A stretch of 64,000 nucleotides of DNA, taken from the NCBI GenBank assembly GCA_001464955.1, contig LNEM01000011.1:33153-97152 (forward strand). The letters are read 5' to 3'. Origin of the DNA: Rhizobiales bacterium Ga0077537. Its GTDB lineage: Bacteria > Pseudomonadota > Alphaproteobacteria > Rhizobiales > Hyphomicrobiaceae. The stretch's first letter is position 1, and each line of letters opens with the position of its first letter. This document shows, piece after piece, positions 44,955-53,681 of this stretch. The translations under genes and the position numbers were made by a program. Below the pieces are notes generated by a model. It had not been told where the DNA came from and made no database searches. It was given only the letters and a program-made list of their open reading frames with translations.

Positions 44955-46778
44955 ATGCAGAAGCCGAACGACAACAGCCCGACGACCGAGCAACCCCTCA
45001 TGGTCTCCGATCCCGAGGAGTTCGTTCGCAACATGCTGTTGCTGTGGGCCGAAGGCGGCAAGGCCATGGCGACCATGCTGGAGCGTGCCGACAGCAAGAA
45101 CGGCCCCTACAGCGCCGCGACGGAAATGACCGAAGCCAGCCGTGTCATGAGCGAGGTGGCGCGCCAGTGGATGTCGGACCCGACCCGCACGCTCGAAGCT
45201 CAATCCGATCTGGTCCGTGGCTACATGGACGTCTGGACGAGCACCATGAGCCGGATGCTCGGCCAGCAGGCTGATCCGGTGGCAAAGCCTGAAGCGGGCG
45301 ACGCGCGCTTCCGCGATCCGGAATGGTCGAGCAATGCCTATTTCGATTTCTGGAAGCAGAACTACCTGATCACGACGCAGTGGGCCGAGAAGGCGCTATC
45401 GGACACGTCGGGCCTCGACGAGCGGACGAAGCAGCGCGCCGAGTATTATCTGCGCCAGATATCGAGCGCCATCTCGCCCTCGAACTTCCCGACGACCAAT
45501 CCCGAGGTGGTCCGCGAAACATTGAAGTCGAACGGCGCCAATCTGGTGCGCGGCATGGAGATGCTGCTTTCCGACCTCGACCGCTCGGGCGATCTCCTGA
45601 AGATCAGCCAGACAGACACGTCCGCGTTTGAAGTCGGGCGCAATCTCGCGGTGACCCCGGGCAAGATCGTCTATCAGAACGACCTTTTGCAGCTCATCCA
45701 GTACACTCCGACGACCGACAAGGTGCACGCGGTCCCGCTGCTGATCATCCCGCCTTGGATCAACAAGTTCTACATCCTCGACCTGACCCAGCCGAAATCG
45801 TTCATCAAATGGCTGGTCGATCAGGGCTTCACGGTCTTCGTCGCGTCCTGGGTGAACCCCGACGAGCGCCTCGCCCACAAGACCTTCGAGGACTACATGA
45901 AGGAGGGCATCCTCTCCGCGACGGATGCCGTACTCCGCGAGACGGGCCAGAAGCAGACCAACATTCTGGGCTACTGCGTCGGTGGCACGTTGCTCGCGAG
46001 CACGCTCGCCTATAGCGCCGCAACCGGACGCGACCAGTTTGCCTCGGCGACGTTCCTTGCCGCCCAGGTGGATTTCACCAAGGCGGGCGATCTGCTGCTG
46101 TTCATCGACGACGCCCAGCTGAAGTCGCTCGAGGAGATGATGGCCGAGCGCGGCTACCTCGACGGCTCGCGCATGGCGACCGTGTTCAACATGCTCCGCC
46201 CGCGCGATCTGATCTGGCCCTACATCGTCAACAACTACCTGCTCGGCAAGAAGCCGTTCCCGTTCGACCTGCTCTACTGGAACCAGGATTCGACGCGGAT
46301 GCCGGCAGCGAACCACAACTTCTACCTTCGCGAATTCTACCACGAGAACAAGCTCGCCCTCGGCAAGATGTCGGTTTCCGGAGTCCGTCTCGACCTGAAG
46401 AAGGTGACGCTCCCGATCTACGAACTCGCCGCCCGCGAAGACCACATCGCGCCGGCGAAGTCCGTGTTCATCGGCTCCCGCCTCTTCGGTGGGCCGGTGG
46501 AGTACGTCCTCTCCGGATCGGGCCACATCGCCGGCGTGGTCAACCCGCCGCCGGCTGACGGCAAGAAGCACAAGTACCAATACTGGACGTCCTCGAAGAA
46601 GGCGGACACGCTCGACGAGTGGCTGGCCAATGCCGAAGAAACCCCGGGCTCCTGGTGGCCGCACTGGGGCAAGTGGCTGGCGGCTCGATCCGGCGCGATG
46701 GTCCCCGCCCGCCGTCCCGGCGAAACGCTCGGCGTGATCGAGGACGCCCCCGGCTCCTACGTCAAGGCGAAGGGCTGA
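44955..46778 (+). CDS. phaC: Class I polyhydroxyalkanoate synthase
   Basis: A 607-residue class I PHA synthase polymerising 3-hydroxyacyl-CoA into storage polyester. The lipase-like box with catalytic Cys is GYCVGGTLLA near residue 340. The Asp/His partners are in REDHIAP (Asp) and GSGHIAGVVNPP (His). The N-terminal ~180 residues carry the family's helical region (DPEEFVRNMLLLW). ATG 44955 has a weak ribosome site; an upstream TTG at 44901 would add 18 residues. PHB from this enzyme would connect to the 3-hydroxybutyryl-CoA dehydrogenase gene at 59176. Confidence 0.96.
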   Translation: MQKPNDNSPTTEQPLMVSDPEEFVRNMLLLWAEGGKAMATMLERADSKNGPYSAATEMTEASRVMSEVARQWMSDPTRTLEAQSDLVRGYMDVWTSTMSRMLGQQADPVAKPEAGDARFRDPEWSSNAYFDFWKQNYLITTQWAEKALSDTSGLDERTKQRAEYYLRQISSAISPSNFPTTNPEVVRETLKSNGANLVRGMEMLLSDLDRSGDLLKISQTDTSAFEVGRNLAVTPGKIVYQNDLLQLIQYTPTTDKVHAVPLLIIPPWINKFYILDLTQPKSFIKWLVDQGFTVFVASWVNPDERLAHKTFEDYMKEGILSATDAVLRETGQKQTNILGYCVGGTLLASTLAYSAATGRDQFASATFLAAQVDFTKAGDLLLFIDDAQLKSLEEMMAERGYLDGSRMATVFNMLRPRDLIWPYIVNNYLLGKKPFPFDLLYWNQDSTRMPAANHNFYLREFYHENKLALGKMSVSGVRLDLKKVTLPIYELAAREDHIAPAKSVFIGSRLFGGPVEYVLSGSGHIAGVVNPPPADGKKHKYQYWTSSKKADTLDEWLANAEETPGSWWPHWGKWLAARSGAMVPARRPGETLGVIEDAPGSYVKAKG

Positions 46779-46881
46779 GCCCGTATCCGGGTCGCCCGAT
46801 CTTTGCCTTGGCAGACGACGCGTCCCGGGTGCAGTGTCGACCCTTGCCCGTTTCCCTTGGCATCGTGCTTCGGAGAGTGAG

Positions 46882-48087
46882 ATGACGACCGTTGCCGCCA
46901 CGGCTCGTGGCCCGGCGCTGCCGATCCTTGTGGCGCTGAGCTTCGCTCACCTGCTGAACGATCTCATTCAGTCGATGATCCCGGCGCTCTATCCGCTCCT
47001 GAAGGAGAGCTACGCGTTGAGCTTCGCCCAGATCGGCGTGATCACGCTGGCGTTTCAGGTGACGTCCTCGCTGTTGCAGCCCCTCGTCGGTTTCATCGCC
47101 GACCGGCGCCCCTGGCCCTACGCCATGGTGGCCGGCATGGCCGCGACGCTGGCCGGGTTGATCGGCCTGTCGCAGGCCGGCAGCTATGGCGGGATTCTGA
47201 TTGCAGCCGCCATGGTCGGGCTGGGTTCAGCCGTCTTCCATCCAGAGGCGACGCGCATGGCGCGGCACGCGGCGGCGAACCAGCAGGGCTTCGCCCAGGG
47301 CATCTTCCAGATCGGCGGTCACGTCGGCTATGCGGTCGGTCCCTTGCTGGCGGCGGCGCTCGTCGTGCCCCGCGGGCAAGGCAGCCTGATCTGGCTGTCG
47401 ATCGTGGCCCTGGTCGCTATGGTGTTGATGGGCTGGACCGGCTCGCGGTTCACCGAAATGCGCCGTGTCCAGGCGACTCGCAGCGCCAGCGCCCCTGCAG
47501 CGCCAGCTCGAGAGGGCGCCCGGGTGCAGCCGACCCGTCTCCTGCTGGCGATGACGATCCTGATCGCGCTCCTCTTCGCAAAGAACGCCTACGCGGCCGC
47601 GTTCACATCCTACTATACCTTCTATCTGATCGAGCGGTTCGGGATCACGGTCCAGGCCTCCCAGATCATGCTGTTCCTCTATCTCGTCGTCGGCGCGGCC
47701 GGCGTCATCGTCGGCGGCATGGTGGGCGATCGCATCGGCCGCAACCGCATGATCCTGATCTCGCTTCTCGGCGCCCTGCCCTTCGCCCTGATGCTCCCTC
47801 ATGCGGACTTGTTCTGGACCGGCGTGCTCAGCATCATCATCGGCCTCATCATGGCGAGCGCGTTCGCCTCGATCCTGATCTACGCGATCGACCTCGTGCC
47901 GCACCGCGTCGGCCTCGTCGGCGGGCTGTTCTACGGCCTCGCGTTCGGACTGGGCGGGCTCGCGGCCGCAGCCCTCGGTGTCCTCGCCGACCGGATCGGC
48001 ATCCTGCCGGTCTTCCAGATCTGTGCCTGGCTGCCGGCCATGGGACTTCTGGCCCTACTGCTTCCGCGATCACACGAAACGGAGTGA
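46882..48087 (+). CDS. Fsr-type MFS transporter (fosmidomycin-resistance family)
   Basis: A 401-residue 12-segment MFS protein whose N terminus (LSFAHLLNDLIQSMIPALYP) and LLQPLVGFIADRRPWPY motif fit the fosmidomycin-resistance family. The second half contains GGMVGDRIGRNRMI, a repeat of the MFS motif A. GGAGAGTGAG is the ribosome binding site. It follows phaC by 103 bp; natural substrate and regulation are unknown. Confidence 0.88.
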   Translation: MTTVAATARGPALPILVALSFAHLLNDLIQSMIPALYPLLKESYALSFAQIGVITLAFQVTSSLLQPLVGFIADRRPWPYAMVAGMAATLAGLIGLSQAGSYGGILIAAAMVGLGSAVFHPEATRMARHAAANQQGFAQGIFQIGGHVGYAVGPLLAAALVVPRGQGSLIWLSIVALVAMVLMGWTGSRFTEMRRVQATRSASAPAAPAREGARVQPTRLLLAMTILIALLFAKNAYAAAFTSYYTFYLIERFGITVQASQIMLFLYLVVGAAGVIVGGMVGDRIGRNRMILISLLGALPFALMLPHADLFWTGVLSIIIGLIMASAFASILIYAIDLVPHRVGLVGGLFYGLAFGLGGLAAAALGVLADRIGILPVFQICAWLPAMGLLALLLPRSHETE

Positions 48088-48210
48088 CGCCGGCCTGGAC
48101 TGAACCGGAGTCGGGTACTGCGTCGGCTCCACAATGCCGTCACGTTCCCTGATAAATTCAGTCCGAGAGATGAACGGGATCAGCCCCGCCATTCGCATCG
48201 AGGATCATCC

Positions 48211-49890
48211 ATGCGTCGCTTGCCAGTCGTCGTGTTCGCAGCCGTGCTCGGTTCGGCTCCCGCCTATGCCGCCGACATCGCGGCGCGTTCGACGATCTCG
48301 GGCGTCACGGTGTTCCCGACCGGCGCCGAGGTGGTGCGTCTGGCGAAGGTGAAGGTGCCCGCGGGCGAGCATGCTGTCGTGGTCGATGAGCTGCCACCGG
48401 CGGCCATCCCGGGATCTGTCCGGGTTGAGGGCATGTCGACGGGCAACCTCGTGATCGGCTCGGTGGACACCCGCCGCATCCTCGTGCCCCACGCCGATCC
48501 GGCACAACAGGCGAGCGAGCGCCGGCGCCTCGAGACCGAGATCGAGAAGCTGCGTGACGACCGCGCCGGGATCGAGGCCGACGTCAAGGCGGCCGACATC
48601 CAGAAGAGCCTCATCACGAAGTTGACCGAGTTGCCGACGGTGTCTCCCCAGCCCGGCTCACCGGCCGCGGGCCAGATAGACTGGAACCAGATCTTCGGTC
48701 TCGTCGGTGCGCGGTTCGCCGAGGCCGAGCGCGCCCAGCTCGCGGCGACGGCAAAGATCCGCGCCATCGATCGCCAGATCGCCGATCTCGAAAAGAAGCT
48801 GGCCTCGCTGGCTCCCGGCCAGCAGCAGCGCACCGAGGTCAAGGTCTTCGTCCAGTCCGGCGGCGAGGTCGATCTCGAACTGCGCATCCTCTATCAGGTT
48901 GGCCAGGCGCAATGGATCCCGCATTACGATGCGCGCCTCGTGACGGGAAGCAAGACGGCAGCCCCGAAGCTGACGCTCGTGCGCCGCGCGACGATCCAGC
49001 AGCGCACCGGCGAGGATTGGGCCGACGTCGCCCTCCAGCTCTCGACCACGCGTCCGGGCACCGGGACTGCGGCCCCTGTGCTGGAGCCGACGACCGTCGA
49101 CTTCGAACCCGACGCGCCGCCCCCCCGCCCGATGGCCATGCCGGCGCCAACCACCATGAGCCGCTCTCTGCGAGGCCGCCAGGCGACCGCCGAGATGGCT
49201 GACGCCGCCGCCGAGCCGGCCATGAAGGCCGCCGAGATGCAGCAGTCGACCATCGAGGCCGGAGCCTTCCAGGCCACGTTCAAGGTGCCGGCAAAATTGA
49301 GCGTGCCCGGCAACGGCGAGCAGAAGCGCGTCGAACTCGAGACCACCGCCATCGATCCGTCACTCGTCGTGCGCACCACGCCACGCATCGAGGCCCGAGC
49401 CTATCTCTACGCCAAACTGGCCACCCCCAGGACCGGCGCCCCCTACCTGCCGGGACAGGTGGCGCTGTTTCGCGATGGCACCTTCGTCGGCAACGGCCGC
49501 CTTCCCCAGTTGACGCCCGGCGAAGACCATGAATTGGGCTTCGGCGCCGATGATGCCGTCCGCGTCCGCCACGCCGTCGTCGACGAGAAGCGCGGCGAGA
49601 GCGGCATCATCAGCTCCTCCAGGACGGATGCCCGCAACTATCGCATCACGGTGAAGAACGCCCATTCCCGGCCGATCCAGTTGACCGTCCTCGATCAGGT
49701 CCCCGTCTCGCAGAATCAGGACATCAAGGTCGAGCTGACGACCCGCAGCCAGCCGACACGTCGCGACGTGGACGACAAGCGCGGCGTCATGGCCTGGGAC
49801 CAGACGCTCGCCCCCGACGAGGAGCGCACGATCGAGTTCGGCTACCGCGTCGTGTGGCCGGCGGCGAAGCGCATCCAGTACGGACGCTGA
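48211..49890 (+). CDS. Mucoidy inhibitor MuiA-like protein (DUF4139)
   Basis: A 559-residue secreted protein. The signal peptide is MRRLPVVVFAAVLGSAPAYA (residues 1-20). A DUF4140-like N-terminal domain follows (VFPTGAEVVRLAKVKVPAG). A coiled-coil segment (about 100-215, rich in Glu/Lys/Arg) and a DUF4139 C-terminal domain come next, with LYQVGQAQWIPHYDARLV and RTDARNYRITVKNAHSRPI as signatures. The region at about residues 295-325 is Pro/Met-rich linker. The molecular role of this family is unclear, with a mucoidy-inhibitor annotation by family similarity. The YchJ-like gene follows 1 bp after its stop. Confidence 0.85.
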   Translation: MRRLPVVVFAAVLGSAPAYAADIAARSTISGVTVFPTGAEVVRLAKVKVPAGEHAVVVDELPPAAIPGSVRVEGMSTGNLVIGSVDTRRILVPHADPAQQASERRRLETEIEKLRDDRAGIEADVKAADIQKSLITKLTELPTVSPQPGSPAAGQIDWNQIFGLVGARFAEAERAQLAATAKIRAIDRQIADLEKKLASLAPGQQQRTEVKVFVQSGGEVDLELRILYQVGQAQWIPHYDARLVTGSKTAAPKLTLVRRATIQQRTGEDWADVALQLSTTRPGTGTAAPVLEPTTVDFEPDAPPPRPMAMPAPTTMSRSLRGRQATAEMADAAAEPAMKAAEMQQSTIEAGAFQATFKVPAKLSVPGNGEQKRVELETTAIDPSLVVRTTPRIEARAYLYAKLATPRTGAPYLPGQVALFRDGTFVGNGRLPQLTPGEDHELGFGADDAVRVRHAVVDEKRGESGIISSSRTDARNYRITVKNAHSRPIQLTVLDQVPVSQNQDIKVELTTRSQPTRRDVDDKRGVMAWDQTLAPDEERTIEFGYRVVWPAAKRIQYGR

Positions 49891-49891
49891 C

Positions 49892-50302
49892 GTGATCGAT
49901 CCGCCGACGCGGTGTCCGTGCCGCAAGAAGAGTGAGACGACGACCTACGCAAAGTGCTGCGAGCCGTACCATGCGGGCAGGGCCGTGGCGCCGACCGCCG
50001 AAGCCCTGATGCGTTCGCGATACGCGGCATACGCCCTCGGCAAGGCCGACTATCTGTTGGCCACCTGGCATCCCTCGACACGGCCGGCGGACTTTGCGTT
50101 GAACGCGGACCAGCAGTGGCTGCTGCTCCGCGTCCAGGGGACCACCACGGATGCGGATCGGGCGACCGTGGAGTTCACCGCCCGCTCGCGCCAGGGCGGG
50201 CGCGATCACGTCCTGCACGAGGTCTCACGCTTTGTGAGAGAGGCGGGCCGCTGGTACTACGTCGATGGCGACCTGTCCTGGGCCGCCCCGCGCAAACCCT
50301 AG
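49892..50302 (+). CDS. YchJ/UPF0225 family protein
   Basis: A 136-residue protein of the YchJ (UPF0225) family. It starts with a SEC-C-like zinc motif CPCRKKSETTTYAKCCEPYH and continues with a cystatin-like/NTF2-like core (RYAAYALGKADYLLATWHPSTR). The family function is not established. The GTG start is only 1 bp after the MuiA-like stop, so they are probably co-translated. The C-terminus nearly touches the convergent rppH gene. Confidence 0.88.
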   Translation: MIDPPTRCPCRKKSETTTYAKCCEPYHAGRAVAPTAEALMRSRYAAYALGKADYLLATWHPSTRPADFALNADQQWLLLRVQGTTTDADRATVEFTARSRQGGRDHVLHEVSRFVREAGRWYYVDGDLSWAAPRKP

Positions 50303-50799
50303 GTCGCCGGCGCGATCACAGGCCGGAATTCGTCGATAACGCTGCGGTAGACGTCGCGCTTGAACGGCACGATCAGGCCGAGCACCTCGTCCAGAGGCGC
50401 CCAGCGCCAGGCATCGAACTCCGGCTCGTGCCCCGGCGGACTGAGATCGATCTCGCGATCGTGGCCCTCGAAGCGGAACGCGAACCAGCGCTGCGTCTGG
50501 CCACGGTATCGACCGCCCCAGATACGGCCCTTCATCTCCGCCGGCAGATCATAGGGAAACCAGTCGCGACTTTCGGCGAGGAGCGTGACAGACCGCATTC
50601 CCGTCTCTTCGGCCAGCTCCCGGTGGGCAGCGACAGCCGGCTCTTCACCGGGATCGATGCCACCCTGCGGCATCTGCCACCACCCGCCCGTCATCTCCTT
50701 TTCGGGGCGGTTCGCACGCCGGCCGATCCACACCAGCCCCTCATGATTGACGACCATGATCCCAACGCAGGGCCGGTAGGGAAGGGCATCGGTCGTCAT
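50299..50799 (-). CDS. rppH: RNA pyrophosphohydrolase RppH
   Basis: A 166-residue Nudix enzyme that removes pyrophosphate from the 5' end of mRNAs and starts 5'-dependent decay. The N terminus YRPCVGIMVVNHEGLVWIGRR matches the RppH/IalA form and the Nudix box is GGIDPGEEPAVAAHRELAEE. The downstream YchJ-like gene overlaps it by 4 nt on the opposite strand. It lies 72 bp from an S41-like pseudoprotease gene on the same strand. Confidence 0.95.
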   Translation of the reverse strand: MTTDALPYRPCVGIMVVNHEGLVWIGRRANRPEKEMTGGWWQMPQGGIDPGEEPAVAAHRELAEETGMRSVTLLAESRDWFPYDLPAEMKGRIWGGRYRGQTQRWFAFRFEGHDREIDLSPPGHEPEFDAWRWAPLDEVLGLIVPFKRDVYRSVIDEFRPVIAPAT

Positions 50800-50871
50800 G
50801 GTTGCAAAGCTCCGCGGCCAGCGATCTCGGCGACGTCCTGTGGGCTGATGGTTCGCATCGCCATACCGGCA

Positions 50872-52170
50872 TCAGGGCCGTGCGGCAATGACGGCATCGT
50901 CGAGGAGTGCGAGGGCGCGGCGCAACTGCTCGTCCTCTGCAAGCTGCCTCTTGCGACAGATCGGCTGCCCGGCCTGCACGTCAGGAAGATCGACACCGCG
51001 ACACAGTGCGTGCGCCGGCGCCTGCTCGACAATGACGTCAGGCACGATGGCCCGACGGCCGGTGTCGGGATCGGGTGCCTGAGTGGGGGCGTAGCGCGCC
51101 GTCACGATCCGGATCGCGCCTTTCTCGCCGCGTCGTCCCAGCGGAGCCAGCGTTCGCACCTCGAACCGCCCGGCCGACGCAGTCCCGACGAGGCGGGCGC
51201 GGTTCGCTCGCCGAAGCCCGAGAGCCACGGCCTCGGCCGGTCCGACCGTTTCCGAATCGACGAGCACGGCGAGCGAACGGCCCTGGGCGGCGTCACCCGG
51301 CCGTGCAAGGGGTCGCTTCTCGGCGTCGTCTCGACGTGTCGCGACCGCGACCAACGGGCCATCCGACAGGAAGACGTCCATCATCGCCGCCGCGCCGTCT
51401 GCCGTGCCGAGTGCGACGCTGCGCAGGTCCAGAACGATCCCGCGCGTGGCTTCGTCTCCGCCCCGCGAAAGCCGATCCTCGATATCGGCGGCCACGGCAG
51501 GCGTCATCTCGGCAGGCCTGACATAGAGCGCGCCGGGCGCAACGCCGACGACCTCTGCCGCGCGGGCGACAGGCACTGTCTCGCGCGCCAGCCGAAGCGT
51601 CTCTGGCGCGGCGTCGGGCGCCCGTTCGACCGTCAGTGCGATGCCCTGTGCAGCGTTGCCGGACAGGATCGTCTGCGTCAGCATCAGATACGAGAGATCG
51701 CTGGCGGCTTGCCCATTGACATGCGTGATGAGATCACCCGACTTGAGCCCGGCGCGAGCGGCGGGGCTGCCATCGAGGCTCGTCACCACGCGATATCCGA
51801 GGCTCCCCGACCTCCGGCGCCGCTCGTCGCGCCGAACGATCAGACCCACGTCGGCGGTCGCACCCGTCGGCACGCGGGTGAATCGACGAAGTTCGGCGGG
51901 AGCATAGAACTCGGCCTCGGGATCGAGACGGGCGAGCAGACCGTCGATCGCGCCGGTCACCAGAACTTTCTTGGTCGGTGCCTCGACGTGCCAGTCGCGC
52001 GCGATCCGCATCGATCTGAGCATCAATTCGAGCTTGCTCGTCAGGGCATCGCGAGGCGGCGTCGAGGGCGAGGTGGACTGCGCGTAAGCGGTCGTGGCCA
52101 ATGCGCCGACGCCGGCAACCATCAGAAGCCGCAAGCCCCAGTTGCGCACTCGGGAGCTGCGTTGGCCCAT
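50872..52170 (-). CDS. Catalytically dead S41 peptidase-like protein
   Basis: A 432-residue paralogue of the adjacent CtpA. It has a signal peptide (MGQRSSRVRNWGLRLLMVAG...AYA, to ~30), the PDZ-like region (DGSPAARAGLKSGDLITHVNG, residues 133-153) and the S41 core. The active-site SASASE segment is replaced by ETVGPAE (residues 307-313) with no Ser, and the catalytic Lys of FGKG is Arg335 (SAGRFEV). GGAGG lies 5 nt before ATG 52170. A non-catalytic regulator or scaffold role is inferred; in relatives the comparable slot between ctpA and rppH often holds a different gene. Confidence 0.82.
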   Translation of the reverse strand: MGQRSSRVRNWGLRLLMVAGVGALATTAYAQSTSPSTPPRDALTSKLELMLRSMRIARDWHVEAPTKKVLVTGAIDGLLARLDPEAEFYAPAELRRFTRVPTGATADVGLIVRRDERRRRSGSLGYRVVTSLDGSPAARAGLKSGDLITHVNGQAASDLSYLMLTQTILSGNAAQGIALTVERAPDAAPETLRLARETVPVARAAEVVGVAPGALYVRPAEMTPAVAADIEDRLSRGGDEATRGIVLDLRSVALGTADGAAAMMDVFLSDGPLVAVATRRDDAEKRPLARPGDAAQGRSLAVLVDSETVGPAEAVALGLRRANRARLVGTASAGRFEVRTLAPLGRRGEKGAIRIVTARYAPTQAPDPDTGRRAIVPDVIVEQAPAHALCRGVDLPDVQAGQPICRKRQLAEDEQLRRALALLDDAVIAARP

Positions 52171-52295
52171 CGACGCCTCCACGTTTCCGATGCCGCCCCT
52201 TACCTGCTCCGCGCCGCACCCGTTCATCGGCGGCAGAACCTGGGACAGTGTTCGGCTGTCCCAGGCATCATGCATAATTGACCCGGCTGACCGGC

Positions 52296-53681
52296 CTACT
52301 GCTTCTTCGTCGCGGCTGGCGCCTTGGTACCGGCTGCAGGCGTCTCTCCGGACTTGCCTTCGTCGTCGCGCGGCAGGATCGTCGGCTCCGGGATCTCGCC
52401 ACGCATCAGCTTGAGGGCGTACTGGAGCTGCGTGTCCTTCTCGGGCTCCTTCGGGACATAGGCCGAAGACCCCGATTCCTCCTTCTTGTTCTTCGCGTCC
52501 TCGCCCTTCAGGTGGCCCCTGAGGCTCGCCTCGCCCCGCGGACGCTCCGGCCGCTTCGGCTTCAACTCCTCGGGCAACTCCTGCTCGATGATCACGTCGG
52601 GCATGATGCCCTTCGCCTGGATCGACCGGCCGGACGGCGTGTAGTAGCGGGCTGTGGTCAGTCGGAGCGCTCCGTTCTGGCCGAGCGGGATGATCGTCTG
52701 CACGGAACCCTTCCCGAACGACCGCGTGCCGATGACGAGCGCGCGCTTGTGATCCTGAAGGGCACCAGCGACGATCTCGGATGCCGAAGCCGACCCACCG
52801 TTGATCAGCACGAGGATGCGCTTGCCCTCCGCGATATCGCCGGCACGCGCATTGGAACGCTGGGTCTCCTCGAGATTGCGTCCCTTGGTCAGCACGATCG
52901 CGCCCTGATCGAGGAAGTCGTCTGACACGTTGATCGCCTGATCCAGCAATCCGCCGGGATTGTTCCGCAGGTCGATGATGATGCCGCGAGCCGGCTTCCC
53001 GAGTTGCTTCCTCAGCGCATCGATCTGCTTGACCAGATTGGTGTGCGTCTGCTCGTTGAAGGTCGACACCTTGGCGTAGATCACATCCCCCTCGAGCCGA
53101 GACTTGACGGCGTTGATGCGGATGACGTCACGGACGATCTTGATCTCGAGCGGGTCCTCGGCGCTCTTGCGCACGATGGTGAGTGTGATCGGCGTGTTGA
53201 CGGGGCCGCGCATTTTTTCGACGGCCTGCTCGAGCGTCAATCCGACGATCTGCTCGCCATCGAGGTGCGTGATGAGATCGTTGGCCTGCAGCCCCGCCTT
53301 CGCAGCCGGCGTTTCGTCGATCGGCGACACCACCTTCACGACGCCGTTCTCCATGGTGACCTCGATGCCGAGACCACCGAATTCGCCGCGCGTCTGCACC
53401 TGCATGTCGCGGTAGTTCTTGGGGTTGAGGTAAGCCGAATGCGGATCGAGTCCGGCCAGCATGCCGTTGATCGCGCTGTCGATGAGCGTCGAATCGTCGG
53501 GCTTCTCGACGTAATCGGAGCGCACCCGCTCCAGCACGTCACCGAAGAGATCCAGTTGTTTGTAGATCTCGGCATTCGGCGTCGTCGCCGAGTAGGTCCG
53601 CGAGACATTGAGCACAGTGGTCAGGCCCGCCATGCCGGCCAGCGCCACGAACGTCCAGAACGCATAGTCTGTCTTGCGCAT
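52296..53681 (-). CDS. ctpA: Carboxy-terminal processing protease CtpA (S41)
   Basis: A 461-residue periplasmic/inner-membrane S41 peptidase. A membrane anchor/signal at residues 6-24 is followed by a PDZ domain (ETPAAKAGLQANDLITHLDG) and the catalytic core. The active-site series INGGSASASEIVAGAL (Ser of SASASE about residue 301) and GTRSFGKGSVQT (Lys324) is complete. It probably trims cell-wall or envelope proteins. Its ATG overlaps the stop of the EnvC-like gene by 1 nt (TGATG), so they are translationally coupled. A dead paralogue lies downstream on the same strand. Confidence 0.95.
   Translation of the reverse strand: MRKTDYAFWTFVALAGMAGLTTVLNVSRTYSATTPNAEIYKQLDLFGDVLERVRSDYVEKPDDSTLIDSAINGMLAGLDPHSAYLNPKNYRDMQVQTRGEFGGLGIEVTMENGVVKVVSPIDETPAAKAGLQANDLITHLDGEQIVGLTLEQAVEKMRGPVNTPITLTIVRKSAEDPLEIKIVRDVIRINAVKSRLEGDVIYAKVSTFNEQTHTNLVKQIDALRKQLGKPARGIIIDLRNNPGGLLDQAINVSDDFLDQGAIVLTKGRNLEETQRSNARAGDIAEGKRILVLINGGSASASEIVAGALQDHKRALVIGTRSFGKGSVQTIIPLGQNGALRLTTARYYTPSGRSIQAKGIMPDVIIEQELPEELKPKRPERPRGEASLRGHLKGEDAKNKKEESGSSAYVPKEPEKDTQLQYALKLMRGEIPEPTILPRDDEGKSGETPAAGTKAPAATKKQ

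Noticed and set aside
49954..52281. Long plus-strand frame across rppH and the S41-like gene
   Set aside because: Antisense frame from high GC content; the minus-strand genes have motifs and ribosome sites.
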